Source of the DNA: Bradyrhizobium sp.
GTDB taxonomy: Bacteria; Pseudomonadota; Alphaproteobacteria; Rhizobiales; Xanthobacteraceae
DNA length: 64,000 nt
NCBI RefSeq assembly: GCF_030646015.1
Contig: NZ_JAUSLT010000174.1
Span: 1-64,000, forward strand
Reading direction: 5' to 3'
Under the pieces are notes generated by a model. It was not told where the DNA came from and did no database searches. It worked only from the letters and a program-made list of their open reading frames with translations. The position numbers and the translations under genes are program-made. Positions 7,701 through 16,026 of the stretch are shown here, piece by piece (the stretch's first letter is position 1; each line of letters opens with the position of its first letter).

Positions 7701-7868
7701 ATGGCTAAGGCGGTTACTGAGTTGCGCGCGGACTTTCAGCACCTGCGGCGTTGGCGCAAAAGCGTCGAGCAGGCGCAGAGCTATACCTTCAAGGCCATGA
7801 TCACCGTGATCGTCACGGGTTTTGTCGGAGCGGTGTGGCTGGGCGTCAAGGTCATGCTCGGCAAATGA
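7701..7868 (+). CDS. Small membrane protein with N-terminal charged helix
   Basis: 55 residues: a charged, helix-prone N-terminal half (A-D-F-Q-H-L-R-R-W-R-K-S-V-E-Q) and a C-terminal membrane helix (about 33-52) ending V-M-L-G-K. This layout resembles the small coiled-coil plus C-terminal membrane helix proteins found in phage and accessory regions, but no family is claimed. ATG 7701 has AAAGGA 13 bases upstream, a long spacing; an in-frame TTG at 7668 would add 11 residues. It lies between the 23-residue peptide and the GNAT gene, all on the same strand. Confidence 0.6.
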   Translation: MAKAVTELRADFQHLRRWRKSVEQAQSYTFKAMITVIVTGFVGAVWLGVKVMLGK

Positions 7869-7943
7869 CTCGCCTCGCTGTCAGCGGCTTCGATGGTATG
7901 AGCCAAATGCCGCTCGGCGGCCGATTTCCCAGGGGGCTGGTCG

Positions 7944-8372
7944 ATGTACAGGATCCGTGAGGTCGACGGGCATGACGATGAAGTCGCAGACATGTTGGCG
8001 GATCTTCACCGGCTGACATTCTTCGACGGGGCTCCGATTCCGGAATTTGATCAGGGGCATTGGTGGCTCGCCTATGATGAAGCCCTCCCGGTCGCCTTTG
8101 CCGGCGTGGTGCCATCGACACGCGCACACAATGCGGGATACTTCTGTCGGGTTGGGGTATTGAAGAGGCACTGCGGGAACGCGCTTCAATTGCGCCTGAT
8201 GCGCGCCCTGGAATCGCGTGCGCGGCGGGTTGGATGGAGTTCAGTGGTCTCGGATACCACCGCCAATCTCATCTCTGCCAACAACTTCATTCGCGCCGGC
8301 TACCGGATGTATCAGCCGCTTTATCCATGGGGTTATCCGAACACATTGTATTGGCGAAAATCCATTAAATAG
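7944..8372 (+). CDS. GNAT-family N-acetyltransferase
   Basis: 142 residues, a single GNAT domain. The cofactor-binding motif is visible as V-G-V-L-K-R-H-C-G-N-A-L (R-x2-G-x-A) near residues 75-86, followed by the typical helix and a C-terminal strand pattern ending N-F-I-R-A-G-Y-R-M-Y. GNAT enzymes move an acetyl group from acetyl-CoA to an amine; the substrate is unknown. ATG 7944 follows AGGGGG at good spacing. A strong terminator lies just downstream, closing the cluster that starts at 7555. Confidence 0.85.
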   Translation: MYRIREVDGHDDEVADMLADLHRLTFFDGAPIPEFDQGHWWLAYDEALPVAFAGVVPSTRAHNAGYFCRVGVLKRHCGNALQLRLMRALESRARRVGWSSVVSDTTANLISANNFIRAGYRMYQPLYPWGYPNTLYWRKSIK

Positions 8373-8412
8373 GAGCGGGAACGTCCTGCCCCTTCCGAGA
8401 TTGCGACACCCG

Positions 8413-8443
8413 CCCGGTGGCCTGATGGCCACCGGGTTTTTTT
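8413..8443 (+). terminator. Strong intrinsic terminator after the GNAT gene
   Basis: Perfect 10-bp stem CCCGGTGGCC/GGCCACCGGG with a TGAT loop and seven T. Confidence 0.9.
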
Positions 8444-8719
8444 GCGTTTTGGGGCATGCGGGAGATGTTCAGCATTTGGCTTTCTATTGCCCCAAGCTGG
8501 CACAGCTGGCTCAATAGCTCTGCTGGCCTCGCCCCCCGATGCAAGACGTGCCCCGGGGACAGGCCGCATTAGACAATGCCCATTGTCCCGTGCTCCCTGG
8601 TTTGCTGCACAGCAAAACGGGACCGTCGCAAATAGTTCATGCGTGGCCTATACTTGATCGTCTCGCTAGTATTGAAATCGTTCCAGGAGATACCTCTCCT
8701 TGAAATCGGAGCTTTTGGC
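8444..8719. other. Intergenic region upstream of the ABC operon
   Basis: No protein-like frame in either strand. It must hold the promoter of the importer operon; no confident -35/-10 pair was identified. Confidence 0.4.
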
Positions 8720-9727
8720 ATGAAGATCGCCCGTTTTGTCCTGACATTGCTCGTGCTGTCGCTGGCGGCACCGTTGCAATCTGCCAGGGCGGCTGACGTC
8801 ATCTGCTACAACTGCCCACCGGAATGGGCGGACTGGGCCTCAATGCTCAAGGCCATCAAGGCCGATCTCACCTACGATATCCCCCATGACAACAAGAATT
8901 CTGGCCAGGCGCTGGCGCAGATTCTTGCCGAGAAGAGCAATCCGGTCGGCGATATCGGCTATTTCGGTGTCACTTTCGGCATGAAGGCAAAGACCCAGGA
9001 TGCGCTGGAGCCTTACAAACCAGCAAAGTGGGATCAGGTTGCACCCGGTTTGAAGGATGCGGACGGCTACTGGACCACGATTCACTCCGGCACGCTTGGC
9101 CTGTTCGTCAACAAGGACGCGCTCGGCGGCAAGCCGGTTCCCGCTTGCTGGAAGGACCTCCTGAAGCCGGACTACAAGGGCATGGTGGGCTATCTCGATC
9201 CGTCGTCCGCCGCTGTCGGATATGTCGGCGCCGTCGCGATCAACATGGCGCTCGGCGGCACCTCGGCCAATTTCGATCCGGCCATCAGCTTCTTCAAGGC
9301 GCTGAGGAAGAACGATCCAATCGTACCCAAGCAGACATCCTATGCCCGTGTGGTTTCCGGCGAAGTGCCGATCCTGCTGGATTATGATTTCAACGCCTAT
9401 CGCGCCAAATATTCGGAAAAAGGCAATTTTGAATTCGTGATCCCGTGCGAAGGGTCCGTGGTGTTTCCTTACGTCGCCGGCCTCGTCAAGAACGCGCCGA
9501 ACAAGGACAAGGCCAAAAAGGTGCTGGACTATCTCCTGTCCGACAAGGGGCAGGCTATCTGGACCAATGCCTATCTGCGCCCGGCACGCCCGATCGAATT
9601 GCCCGAGGCCGTTAAGAAGAAGTTCCTGCCGGATAGCGACTACGCGCGTGCGACGAGTGTCGACTGGGGCCAGATGGAATCGATGCAAAAAGGCTTTGTA
9701 GACCGCTATCTCGCCGAGGTTCGTTGA
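8720..9727 (+). CDS. ABC importer periplasmic substrate-binding protein
   Basis: 335 residues with a Sec signal peptide (cleavage after A-R-A near residue 24). The mature protein is of the iron/polyamine/phosphonate-type binding class: G-D-I-G-Y-F-G-V motif, H-S-G-T-L-G-L-F-V-N-K-D, then a C-terminal half ending D-K-G-Q-A-I-W. ATG 8720 is chosen over the upstream GTG-type extension because it begins the signal peptide and has CGGAG eight bases upstream. First gene of a five-gene operon with two permeases, an ATPase and a phosphodiesterase. Substrate is not determined; a phosphodiester or phosphonate is possible from the context. Confidence 0.9.
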   Translation: MKIARFVLTLLVLSLAAPLQSARAADVICYNCPPEWADWASMLKAIKADLTYDIPHDNKNSGQALAQILAEKSNPVGDIGYFGVTFGMKAKTQDALEPYKPAKWDQVAPGLKDADGYWTTIHSGTLGLFVNKDALGGKPVPACWKDLLKPDYKGMVGYLDPSSAAVGYVGAVAINMALGGTSANFDPAISFFKALRKNDPIVPKQTSYARVVSGEVPILLDYDFNAYRAKYSEKGNFEFVIPCEGSVVFPYVAGLVKNAPNKDKAKKVLDYLLSDKGQAIWTNAYLRPARPIELPEAVKKKFLPDSDYARATSVDWGQMESMQKGFVDRYLAEVR

Positions 9728-9765
9728 TGCAGTATGGAGCCCTGCGTTAGGGGCGCCATTTCTTC

Positions 9766-10581
9766 ATGCCGCATAAATCTTTCGTCTGGCTGTGCCTGTT
9801 GCCACTCGTCGTGCTGACGGTGGCGTTCTTTCTGTTGCCGATGGCAAGGCTGGTCGTGACCGGAGCCGAAGGTCCGCATGGGCTGGCCGGGTATCTGGCC
9901 ATCCTGGTCGAGCCACGCTATCGCGCCACATTGATCAACACCGTTTTGCTGGCGGCGGCCACCACGGTCGTGACACTCGTCGTTGCGACGGTGGCGGGGA
10001 TGTTCCTGCAACGCCATCGCTTTCCCGGCCGCGCTGTGCTGATCGCAATGCTGACCTTTCCGCTGGCGTTTCCCGGCGTGGTCGTTGGATTCTTGATTAT
10101 CCTGCTCGCGGGACGTCAAGGCCTGATCGGCGATCTCTCGAACCGCATGTTCGGCGAGAAGCTGGTTTTTGCCTATTCGATCTTCGGGCTTTTCCTCGGC
10201 TATCTCTATTTCTCGATTCCGCGTGTCATTCTCACCATCATGGCCGCGGTCCAGAAACTCGATATCGGCCTGGAGGAGGCCGCGCGTTCGCTCGGTGCCA
10301 GTCCCTGGGCCGTGCAGCGTGATGTGGTGCTGCCGGCACTGGGGCCTGCGTTCGTGGCCTCAGGTGCGATCGCCTTTGCAACCGCAATGGGCGCATTCGG
10401 TACCGCGTTCACGCTTGCGACCAATATCGATGTGCTGCCGATGTTGATCTATACCGAGTTCACACTTGCCGCGAATTTCGCAACGTCGGCGGCTCTGTCG
10501 GTCGGACTCGGAATCATCGCCTGGGCCATCCTGGCGCTTGCGCGCTCGTTCAGCGGCAGCACCGTCGCGGCGGCTGGATAA
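9766..10581 (+). CDS. ABC importer permease, first subunit
   Basis: 271 residues, about six membrane helices. The cytoplasmic EAA loop is clear: L-E-E-A-A-R-S-L-G-A-S-P-W-A-V near residues 168-182, where the ATPase docks. It is one of two separate permeases, so the importer is a heterodimer. The gap to the binding-protein gene is 38 bp, and the second permease starts 4 bp downstream, which supports one transcript. Confidence 0.92.
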   Translation: MPHKSFVWLCLLPLVVLTVAFFLLPMARLVVTGAEGPHGLAGYLAILVEPRYRATLINTVLLAAATTVVTLVVATVAGMFLQRHRFPGRAVLIAMLTFPLAFPGVVVGFLIILLAGRQGLIGDLSNRMFGEKLVFAYSIFGLFLGYLYFSIPRVILTIMAAVQKLDIGLEEAARSLGASPWAVQRDVVLPALGPAFVASGAIAFATAMGAFGTAFTLATNIDVLPMLIYTEFTLAANFATSAALSVGLGIIAWAILALARSFSGSTVAAAG

Positions 10582-10585
10582 GACC

Positions 10586-11371
10586 ATGCGCGATCGTCTT
10601 ATCTTCACCGGCCAGTTGCTGTTTACCCTGCTCGTTGCCGCATTCCTCGTGGTACCCGCGATCCTGTCGATCTCCGCCGGAGTCACGGTGAATTACTTTC
10701 GCGGGATATCCTCGGGCGTGACGTTGCAGTGGGTATTTCAGGTCTGGGAGCTCTATGCCGGCACCATCCTGCTGTCGTTCGTGATCGCATTCGCAACCCT
10801 CGCGGCGACGCTGGTCGCCGGCGTTCCCGCAGCCTATGCGTTGCACGTGCGGGCAGGGCGTCTCTCGCGCATCATCGAGGAAGTCATCACGCTGCCGCTG
10901 GCGATCCCCGGGCTCGCGATCGCGCTGGCGCTGCTGTTCACCTATCAGGGCTTCAGCGATTTCCGCCGATCGTGGCTGTTCATCCTCACTGGCCACGTCA
11001 TCTACACGATGCCGTTCATGGTGCGGTCCGTGATGGCGGTGTTCGCGACGATCGATATCAAGACCCTCGACGAGGGCGCGGCATCGCTCGGGGCCCCGCC
11101 GTGGCGGCGCTTTCGCGACGTGATCGTACCCAATGCAGTGCCGGGGATACTTGCCGGTTCCTTGATGGTGGTCACGCTATCGCTCGGCGAATTCAATCTG
11201 ACCTGGATGCTGCACACACCCCTGACCAAGACGCTGCCCATCGGCCTTGCCGACAGCTATGCGTCGATGCGGCTGGAAGTGGCATCGGCCTATACGCTGA
11301 TTTTCTTTGTCATGATCATTCCGCTTCTTGTGGCGATGCAGATGTTTGCCGATCAGGAGCAGAAAAGATGA
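10586..11371 (+). CDS. ABC importer permease, second subunit
   Basis: 261 residues, about six membrane helices. The EAA loop reads L-D-E-G-A-A-S-L-G-A-P-P-W-R-R-F. ATG 10586 is chosen because it directly follows the first permease and starts a normal first helix; the open frame extends upstream to 10466 only as overlap with that gene. Its TGA overlaps the ATG of the ATPase gene (ATGA), indicating translational coupling. Confidence 0.92.
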   Translation: MRDRLIFTGQLLFTLLVAAFLVVPAILSISAGVTVNYFRGISSGVTLQWVFQVWELYAGTILLSFVIAFATLAATLVAGVPAAYALHVRAGRLSRIIEEVITLPLAIPGLAIALALLFTYQGFSDFRRSWLFILTGHVIYTMPFMVRSVMAVFATIDIKTLDEGAASLGAPPWRRFRDVIVPNAVPGILAGSLMVVTLSLGEFNLTWMLHTPLTKTLPIGLADSYASMRLEVASAYTLIFFVMIIPLLVAMQMFADQEQKR

Positions 11372-12429
11372 GTGTACCGGCCGGACATGGCGTATCGGTG
11401 CGCATCGAGGCCTGCGGCAAGACGTTCGCCGACGGCACGCGCGCGCTTGAGCCCGCTACACTCGACATCGCGCGCGGCGAAACGCTGGTGCTTCTCGGCC
11501 CTTCCGGCTGCGGTAAAACCACCATGCTCCGCATCATCGCGGGGCTGGAATTGCCAGATGCCGGGGGCCGCGTGTTGTTCGACGGCAACGACATGACGTC
11601 GGTACCGATCGAACGGCGTAACGTCGGCATGGTATTCCAGTCTTACGCCCTGTTTCCCAACATGAGCGTTGCTGACAATATAGGTTATGGTCTGAAAATC
11701 AGAGGTATGGCGAGGCAGGAGCGTGCGGCGCGGGTCGCCGAACTGGTGGCGCTGACCAATATATCGGGGCTGGAGAACCGCCGGGTCGATCAGCTCTCTG
11801 GCGGCCAGCGCCAGCGCGTCGCGCTGGCGCGAGCGGTGGCGATCCGACCAGGTATCCTGCTGCTCGACGAACCCCTGACCGCGCTCGACGCCGCGCTTCG
11901 CGATCGGTTGCGTGGCGAACTTAACCGCCTGCTGCGTGCACTCGGCATCACCACCATCTATGTCACGCACGATCAGTCCGAAGCCATGGAGCTCGGCGAC
12001 CGCATCGTGGTCATGCAGAGGGGGTCGATTGCTCAGATCGGCACGCCGCGCGAGATTTACTTCAAGCCGAAAAATCGCTTTGTGGCGGAATTCATCGGTG
12101 CCGCGAACATCATCGAGGCGCCGGTCGAGAACGGCGAACTTGTGCTGCCGGGCGGACGGCAGCCGATCGGCGGCGAGGCTAGCCAGGCGGCCGCGGTCGC
12201 CATGATCCGTCCCGAGACGATCGGGGTCGTCGAAGAAGGAGCCGCGCCGCTCTCGGGGACCATCGACAGCGTGAGCTTCATCGGCGACCGGCAGCGTATG
12301 TTGGTCAGCGGTGCGTCCGATAAAGTTCTCACCGTCGATGCGCCGAACACCATCAAGGCCCAGGCCGGCGAACGGATCGGACTTTTGATCGCGGCGGAGG
12401 CTGTCCGTCTGTTACCGTCGGAAAACTGA
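11368..12429 (+). CDS. ABC importer ATP-binding protein (PotA/UgpC type)
   Basis: 353 residues. Walker A G-P-S-G-C-G-K-T-T at 44-52, Q-loop Q91, signature L-S-G-G-Q at 143-147, Walker B I-L-L-L-D-E at 163-168 and switch His201 are intact. A C-terminal beta-rich region (about 275-353) fits a TOBE domain. The ATG overlaps the stop of the second permease. It energises import through the two permeases; the substrate is as uncertain as for the binding protein. Confidence 0.93.
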   Translation: MSVPAGHGVSVRIEACGKTFADGTRALEPATLDIARGETLVLLGPSGCGKTTMLRIIAGLELPDAGGRVLFDGNDMTSVPIERRNVGMVFQSYALFPNMSVADNIGYGLKIRGMARQERAARVAELVALTNISGLENRRVDQLSGGQRQRVALARAVAIRPGILLLDEPLTALDAALRDRLRGELNRLLRALGITTIYVTHDQSEAMELGDRIVVMQRGSIAQIGTPREIYFKPKNRFVAEFIGAANIIEAPVENGELVLPGGRQPIGGEASQAAAVAMIRPETIGVVEEGAAPLSGTIDSVSFIGDRQRMLVSGASDKVLTVDAPNTIKAQAGERIGLLIAAEAVRLLPSEN

Positions 12430-12439
12430 GGATGAGCCG

Positions 12440-13276
12440 ATGACCGAGAGAACGGTTCTCATCGCGCAGATTTCCGATCTGCACATCAAGCCCCCGGGCC
12501 AACTGGCCTACGGACGGGTCGATACTGCCGTGGCGCTTGAGCGTTGTGTGGCCGCCTTGAATGAATTCAGGCCGAGGCCAGACCTCGTGGTAATCTCCGG
12601 CGATCTGGCCGATACGCCGACGGTTGAGGAATATGAACATCTCAAACGCCTGCTGGCGCAGCTTGAACTGCCATTTGTCAGTATTCCCGGCAATCACGAT
12701 TCGCGCGAGATGATGCGCGCGGTGTTTCCGCATGCCTTTGCCTTGCGAGCCGGGCCGCTCAATCAAACAATTGAGATCCGGGAGCTCGATCTTGTGCTGC
12801 TGGATTCCAGCGTGCATGGCAAGCCGCATGGCGAACTCGATGCGCCGACCCTGCAATGGCTCGAGAAGGCTCTGGCGGCCTCGCCAGACCGGCCAGCACT
12901 GCTGTTCCTGCACCATCCGCCGTTCAGGGCGGGGATATGGCATATGGACCGGCAGAATCTCCTCAATGCCGCAGAACTGGCGCTGCTCGTCAGGCGCCAT
13001 CCACGCGTGCAACTGATCGCCACAGGGCACGTTCACCGCGCTGCTCTGACCATGTTTGCCGGGGTCCAGACTACGATCTGTCCTGCTCTCAATCACGCGG
13101 TCGATCTTGATTTGGCGCAGTTGCGGCAGCCGTCGTTCAAGGTCGAGCCGCCGGCGTTTCATCTCCACAGCTGGTTTGCCGGAGAGGGCTTCGGCAGCGT
13201 GGTGACGCATCAGGTTCCAATCGGCCAATACGACGGGCCGCATCCATTCTTCGGACCGGACGGGAAGCTGCTTTAA
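12440..13276 (+). CDS. Calcineurin-like metallophosphoesterase (CpdA/class III phosphodiesterase type)
   Basis: 278 residues with the full dimetal set: D13-x-H15, G-D at 54-55, G-N-H-D at 84-87, His158 in L-H-H-P-P-F, and G-H-V-H at 196-199. This is the class III phosphodiesterase pattern that includes cAMP phosphodiesterase CpdA and glycerophosphodiesterases. No signal peptide, so cytoplasmic. It starts 10 bp after the ATPase gene, so it probably acts on what the importer brings in, for example a phosphodiester. That link is inference; cAMP turnover is the main alternative. Confidence 0.88.
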   Translation: MTERTVLIAQISDLHIKPPGQLAYGRVDTAVALERCVAALNEFRPRPDLVVISGDLADTPTVEEYEHLKRLLAQLELPFVSIPGNHDSREMMRAVFPHAFALRAGPLNQTIEIRELDLVLLDSSVHGKPHGELDAPTLQWLEKALAASPDRPALLFLHHPPFRAGIWHMDRQNLLNAAELALLVRRHPRVQLIATGHVHRAALTMFAGVQTTICPALNHAVDLDLAQLRQPSFKVEPPAFHLHSWFAGEGFGSVVTHQVPIGQYDGPHPFFGPDGKLL

Positions 13277-13376
13277 AGCGGGGTGACCGAGCCGTTGTCC
13301 TGCATAGGCCGCATGAGTTGACTTTGAAACTCGGCCGGCTGCAAATGTCGGCAATGAATTTACGGAAGGAAACATC

Positions 13377-14609
13377 ATGGCTGACGCCTGGATCATCGAC
13401 GCATGCAGAACGCCGCGAGGCATCGGCAAGGCCGGCAAGGGTGCGCTGGCAGGCATTCACCCGCAGCAGCTCGGTGCGGCGGTGTTGCGGGCGCTGGCCG
13501 ACCGTACCGGGATCGATACCGCCGATGTCGAGGATATCGTGTGGGGCACCAGTTCCCAGCGCGGTCCGCAGAGCGGCGATCTCGGCCGGATGTCGGCGCT
13601 CGACGCGGGCTATGACGTCCGCACCAGCGGCGTCACGCTCGATCGTTTCTGCGGATCCGGCATCACCAGCGTTAACATGGCGGCCGCGTCCATCATGTCG
13701 GGATCCGAGGATCTGGTGATCGCGGGTGGCACCGAGATGATGTCGATGGAAGGCCGTCGTGGCGAAGGGCCGTTGATGATGGACGCTGGCAATCTTCGCC
13801 TGCGCGCCAGGCATCCGCAGTCGCATCAAGGCGTCTGCGCCGACGCCGTCGCAACGCTCGAAGGCATTACGCGGCAGGATGTCGACCGGCTGGGGTTCGA
13901 GAGCCAGCAGAAGGCGGCTGCCGCCATCAAGGCCGGCTATTTCGACAGGAGCCTGGTTCCTGTTTATCGCGAAGACGGCAGCCTTGCGCTCGACCGGGAG
14001 GAGTATCCGCGGCCGCAGACAACGCTGGAAGGGCTGGCCGGTCTGAAGCCCGCCTTCACGGCGGTGGCGGACTATCCGCTCGATGACAAAGGCACCACCT
14101 ACCGCAGCCTGATCCTGCAAAAGTATCCCGACCTCGAGATCGATTTCATGCATCACGCCGGCAATTCATCCGGTGTCGTCGACGGTTCGGCGGCGATCCT
14201 GCTGGCATCGCCCACCTACGCCAAGGCCCACGGCCTCAAGCCGCGCGCACGTGTCGTTGCGATGGCAAATATGGGCGACTCGCCCACGTTGATGCTCAAT
14301 GCCCCTGTCCCGGCGGCGCGCAAGGTGCTGGCCAAGGCCGGGCTCACGCTGGATGATATCGATCTTTTCGAAATCAACGAGGCCTTTGCGGTCGTGACCG
14401 AGAAGTTCATCAGGGATCTCGAACTCGACCGCGGCAAGGTCAATGTCAACGGCGGGTCGATTGCACTGGGTCATCCCATCGGCGCGACCGGTTCGATCTT
14501 GATCGGCACCATTCTCGACGAACTGGAGCGACGTGACCTCAGGCGCGGCCTGGTGACCATGTGCGCCGCGGGTGGTATGGCGCCCGCGATCATCATCGAA
14601 CGCTTATAG
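13377..14609 (+). CDS. Thiolase (acetyl-CoA acetyltransferase family)
   Basis: 410 residues. All thiolase catalytic elements are present: nucleophile Cys92 in D-R-F-C-G-S-G, N-E-A-F-A near 334, His366 in G-H-P-I-G-A-T-G and Cys396 in C-A-A-G-G-M-A-P. It either cleaves 3-ketoacyl-CoA or condenses acyl-CoAs; sequence alone does not choose. ATG 13377 has GGAAGGA upstream. It stands alone, 100 bp after the phosphodiesterase gene and convergent with the CHAD gene. Confidence 0.92.
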   Translation: MADAWIIDACRTPRGIGKAGKGALAGIHPQQLGAAVLRALADRTGIDTADVEDIVWGTSSQRGPQSGDLGRMSALDAGYDVRTSGVTLDRFCGSGITSVNMAAASIMSGSEDLVIAGGTEMMSMEGRRGEGPLMMDAGNLRLRARHPQSHQGVCADAVATLEGITRQDVDRLGFESQQKAAAAIKAGYFDRSLVPVYREDGSLALDREEYPRPQTTLEGLAGLKPAFTAVADYPLDDKGTTYRSLILQKYPDLEIDFMHHAGNSSGVVDGSAAILLASPTYAKAHGLKPRARVVAMANMGDSPTLMLNAPVPAARKVLAKAGLTLDDIDLFEINEAFAVVTEKFIRDLELDRGKVNVNGGSIALGHPIGATGSILIGTILDELERRDLRRGLVTMCAAGGMAPAIIIERL

Positions 14610-14675
14610 CTGGCGAGTGCGTGGCGCGGCTGGCGCGAACGCTCGGCCGCGGTGCTCGACTACATCATCCCGCGA

Positions 14676-15608
14676 TTACTCCAGTGTGGCCAGCTTCCGG
14701 TAGGTCGCGACCGTTTCCCGTATCAATCGCTTTTCGCGCTTGTGGCTCAGAAATTGCCAATGCACCCGGCCGCCCTCGCGCTCCAGAGCGACCGCGAGCG
14801 AATGGCCTCTTGCATCGTCGTTCAACTGCCCGAGGGCTTTTTGCGCCTTGCGCAGGTATTTCAGCGCCTTCCGCTGCTGGGAGAATTTCCTGTTCGTAAA
14901 CAGGTCTTCGAAAGATCCGATCGAGTAAGACAGTTTCTTGTTCAGCAGACGCAGCCGATGCCGTTTCGCCGTGTTCATTTTCGGAAGCTTGCGGCTCTTC
15001 TTCAGCAGCTTCTCCTGCCACCGCCTCAGTTTGCGGAGGCTAAAGGCCTCAACCGGAGAAGCGCGTTTCAGCGCGGCCCGTTTGCCTCTCCTGATCGACC
15101 AAGGTCCACGCTCGATCCAGTCGGATGTGATTTTGAGCAGGCGCCGATATCTGACTGACCGGAGCGCGCGCACCAGATCTCGGTGGGCTCCGGCGCGCTT
15201 CGCGGTCCATGCCCGATAATGGGGTATTGCTTGCGGTCGGCGCCTGTCGATTTTCTTAAGCCGCTCTATCGCGACGTCCAGATCACGCATGACGCCCAGA
15301 TGGGTGTTCAGCCACTTCAATTCGGCTCTTACTCGCGTCCGCGTGGCGTCCGCAACCATCGGCGAGAAGAATAAGATGGCCGAACGCAGATGAGTCAGCG
15401 CGATGCGCATCCGGTGCAAGGCAACCGGGTCGCCTCCGCAGGTCGCATCACGGTTCGCCGTCAAATCCGCCAGATAACGGCGTGCGACTATTCGAAATGC
15501 GGTGTCGCATGGCATCGCTGCATTCAGTCGCGGGGCTGAATCGCGGCGTTGTTGCGCCCGGTTGGCTGGGGCGGCGGCTGGATTGCCTGATTTTGGCGAA
15601 AGCGGCAT
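14676..15608 (-). CDS. CHAD domain protein
   Basis: 310 residues, very rich in Arg and Lys, all helical, with conserved His such as H-R-M-R-I-A-L-T-H-L-R near 64-75 and a later R-K-A-L-K-Y-L-R-K-A-Q-K-A-L-G-Q-L-N-D-D. These are the hallmarks of CHAD domains, which bind polyphosphate. There is no attached CYTH phosphohydrolase domain, so this is a stand-alone CHAD protein. It is convergent with the thiolase gene. Confidence 0.85.
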   Translation of the reverse strand: MPLSPKSGNPAAAPANRAQQRRDSAPRLNAAMPCDTAFRIVARRYLADLTANRDATCGGDPVALHRMRIALTHLRSAILFFSPMVADATRTRVRAELKWLNTHLGVMRDLDVAIERLKKIDRRRPQAIPHYRAWTAKRAGAHRDLVRALRSVRYRRLLKITSDWIERGPWSIRRGKRAALKRASPVEAFSLRKLRRWQEKLLKKSRKLPKMNTAKRHRLRLLNKKLSYSIGSFEDLFTNRKFSQQRKALKYLRKAQKALGQLNDDARGHSLAVALEREGGRVHWQFLSHKREKRLIRETVATYRKLATLE

Positions 15609-16026
15609 GCTGCTTCTTGCTATCGGCCGTGAGCCGCCTCACCTGTAGCGATCCAGGTTCGGCAGTGTTCCAGAATTTGCTCCGGTGTTCCAGATCAGGG
15701 CGTCGACTACATCTTCGCACGCGCCTGTTTCTCCCGAAGGGAATCATATCGCGGAAAGAGCCATGCATACGGCACCGAGCACGCGTTCCCTTGACCTCAA
15801 TCAAATGCATGCCGAAGGCATTATCTATCAGTTTGAAGTTCTTGTGGTTTTGATGAAAAGCAACGATAGATGCGCACGATCGCCCGTCGCCTGTGCGCTG
15901 GTGCGGCCAAAACAGTCATCGCGCGGCCACAGGGCTGGGTTATGATGCCCCATCGGCCCACCCGGTCACGCGTACGAGCGTGCGCTTCCCAACCCACAGG
16001 CCGGCGCGAGCCGGGCAATTGAACCA
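15609..16026. other. Intergenic region between divergent genes
   Basis: The 418 bp separate the CHAD gene from the Pat-like gene, so both promoters lie here. No convincing ORF, hairpin or known operator was found. Confidence 0.4.
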
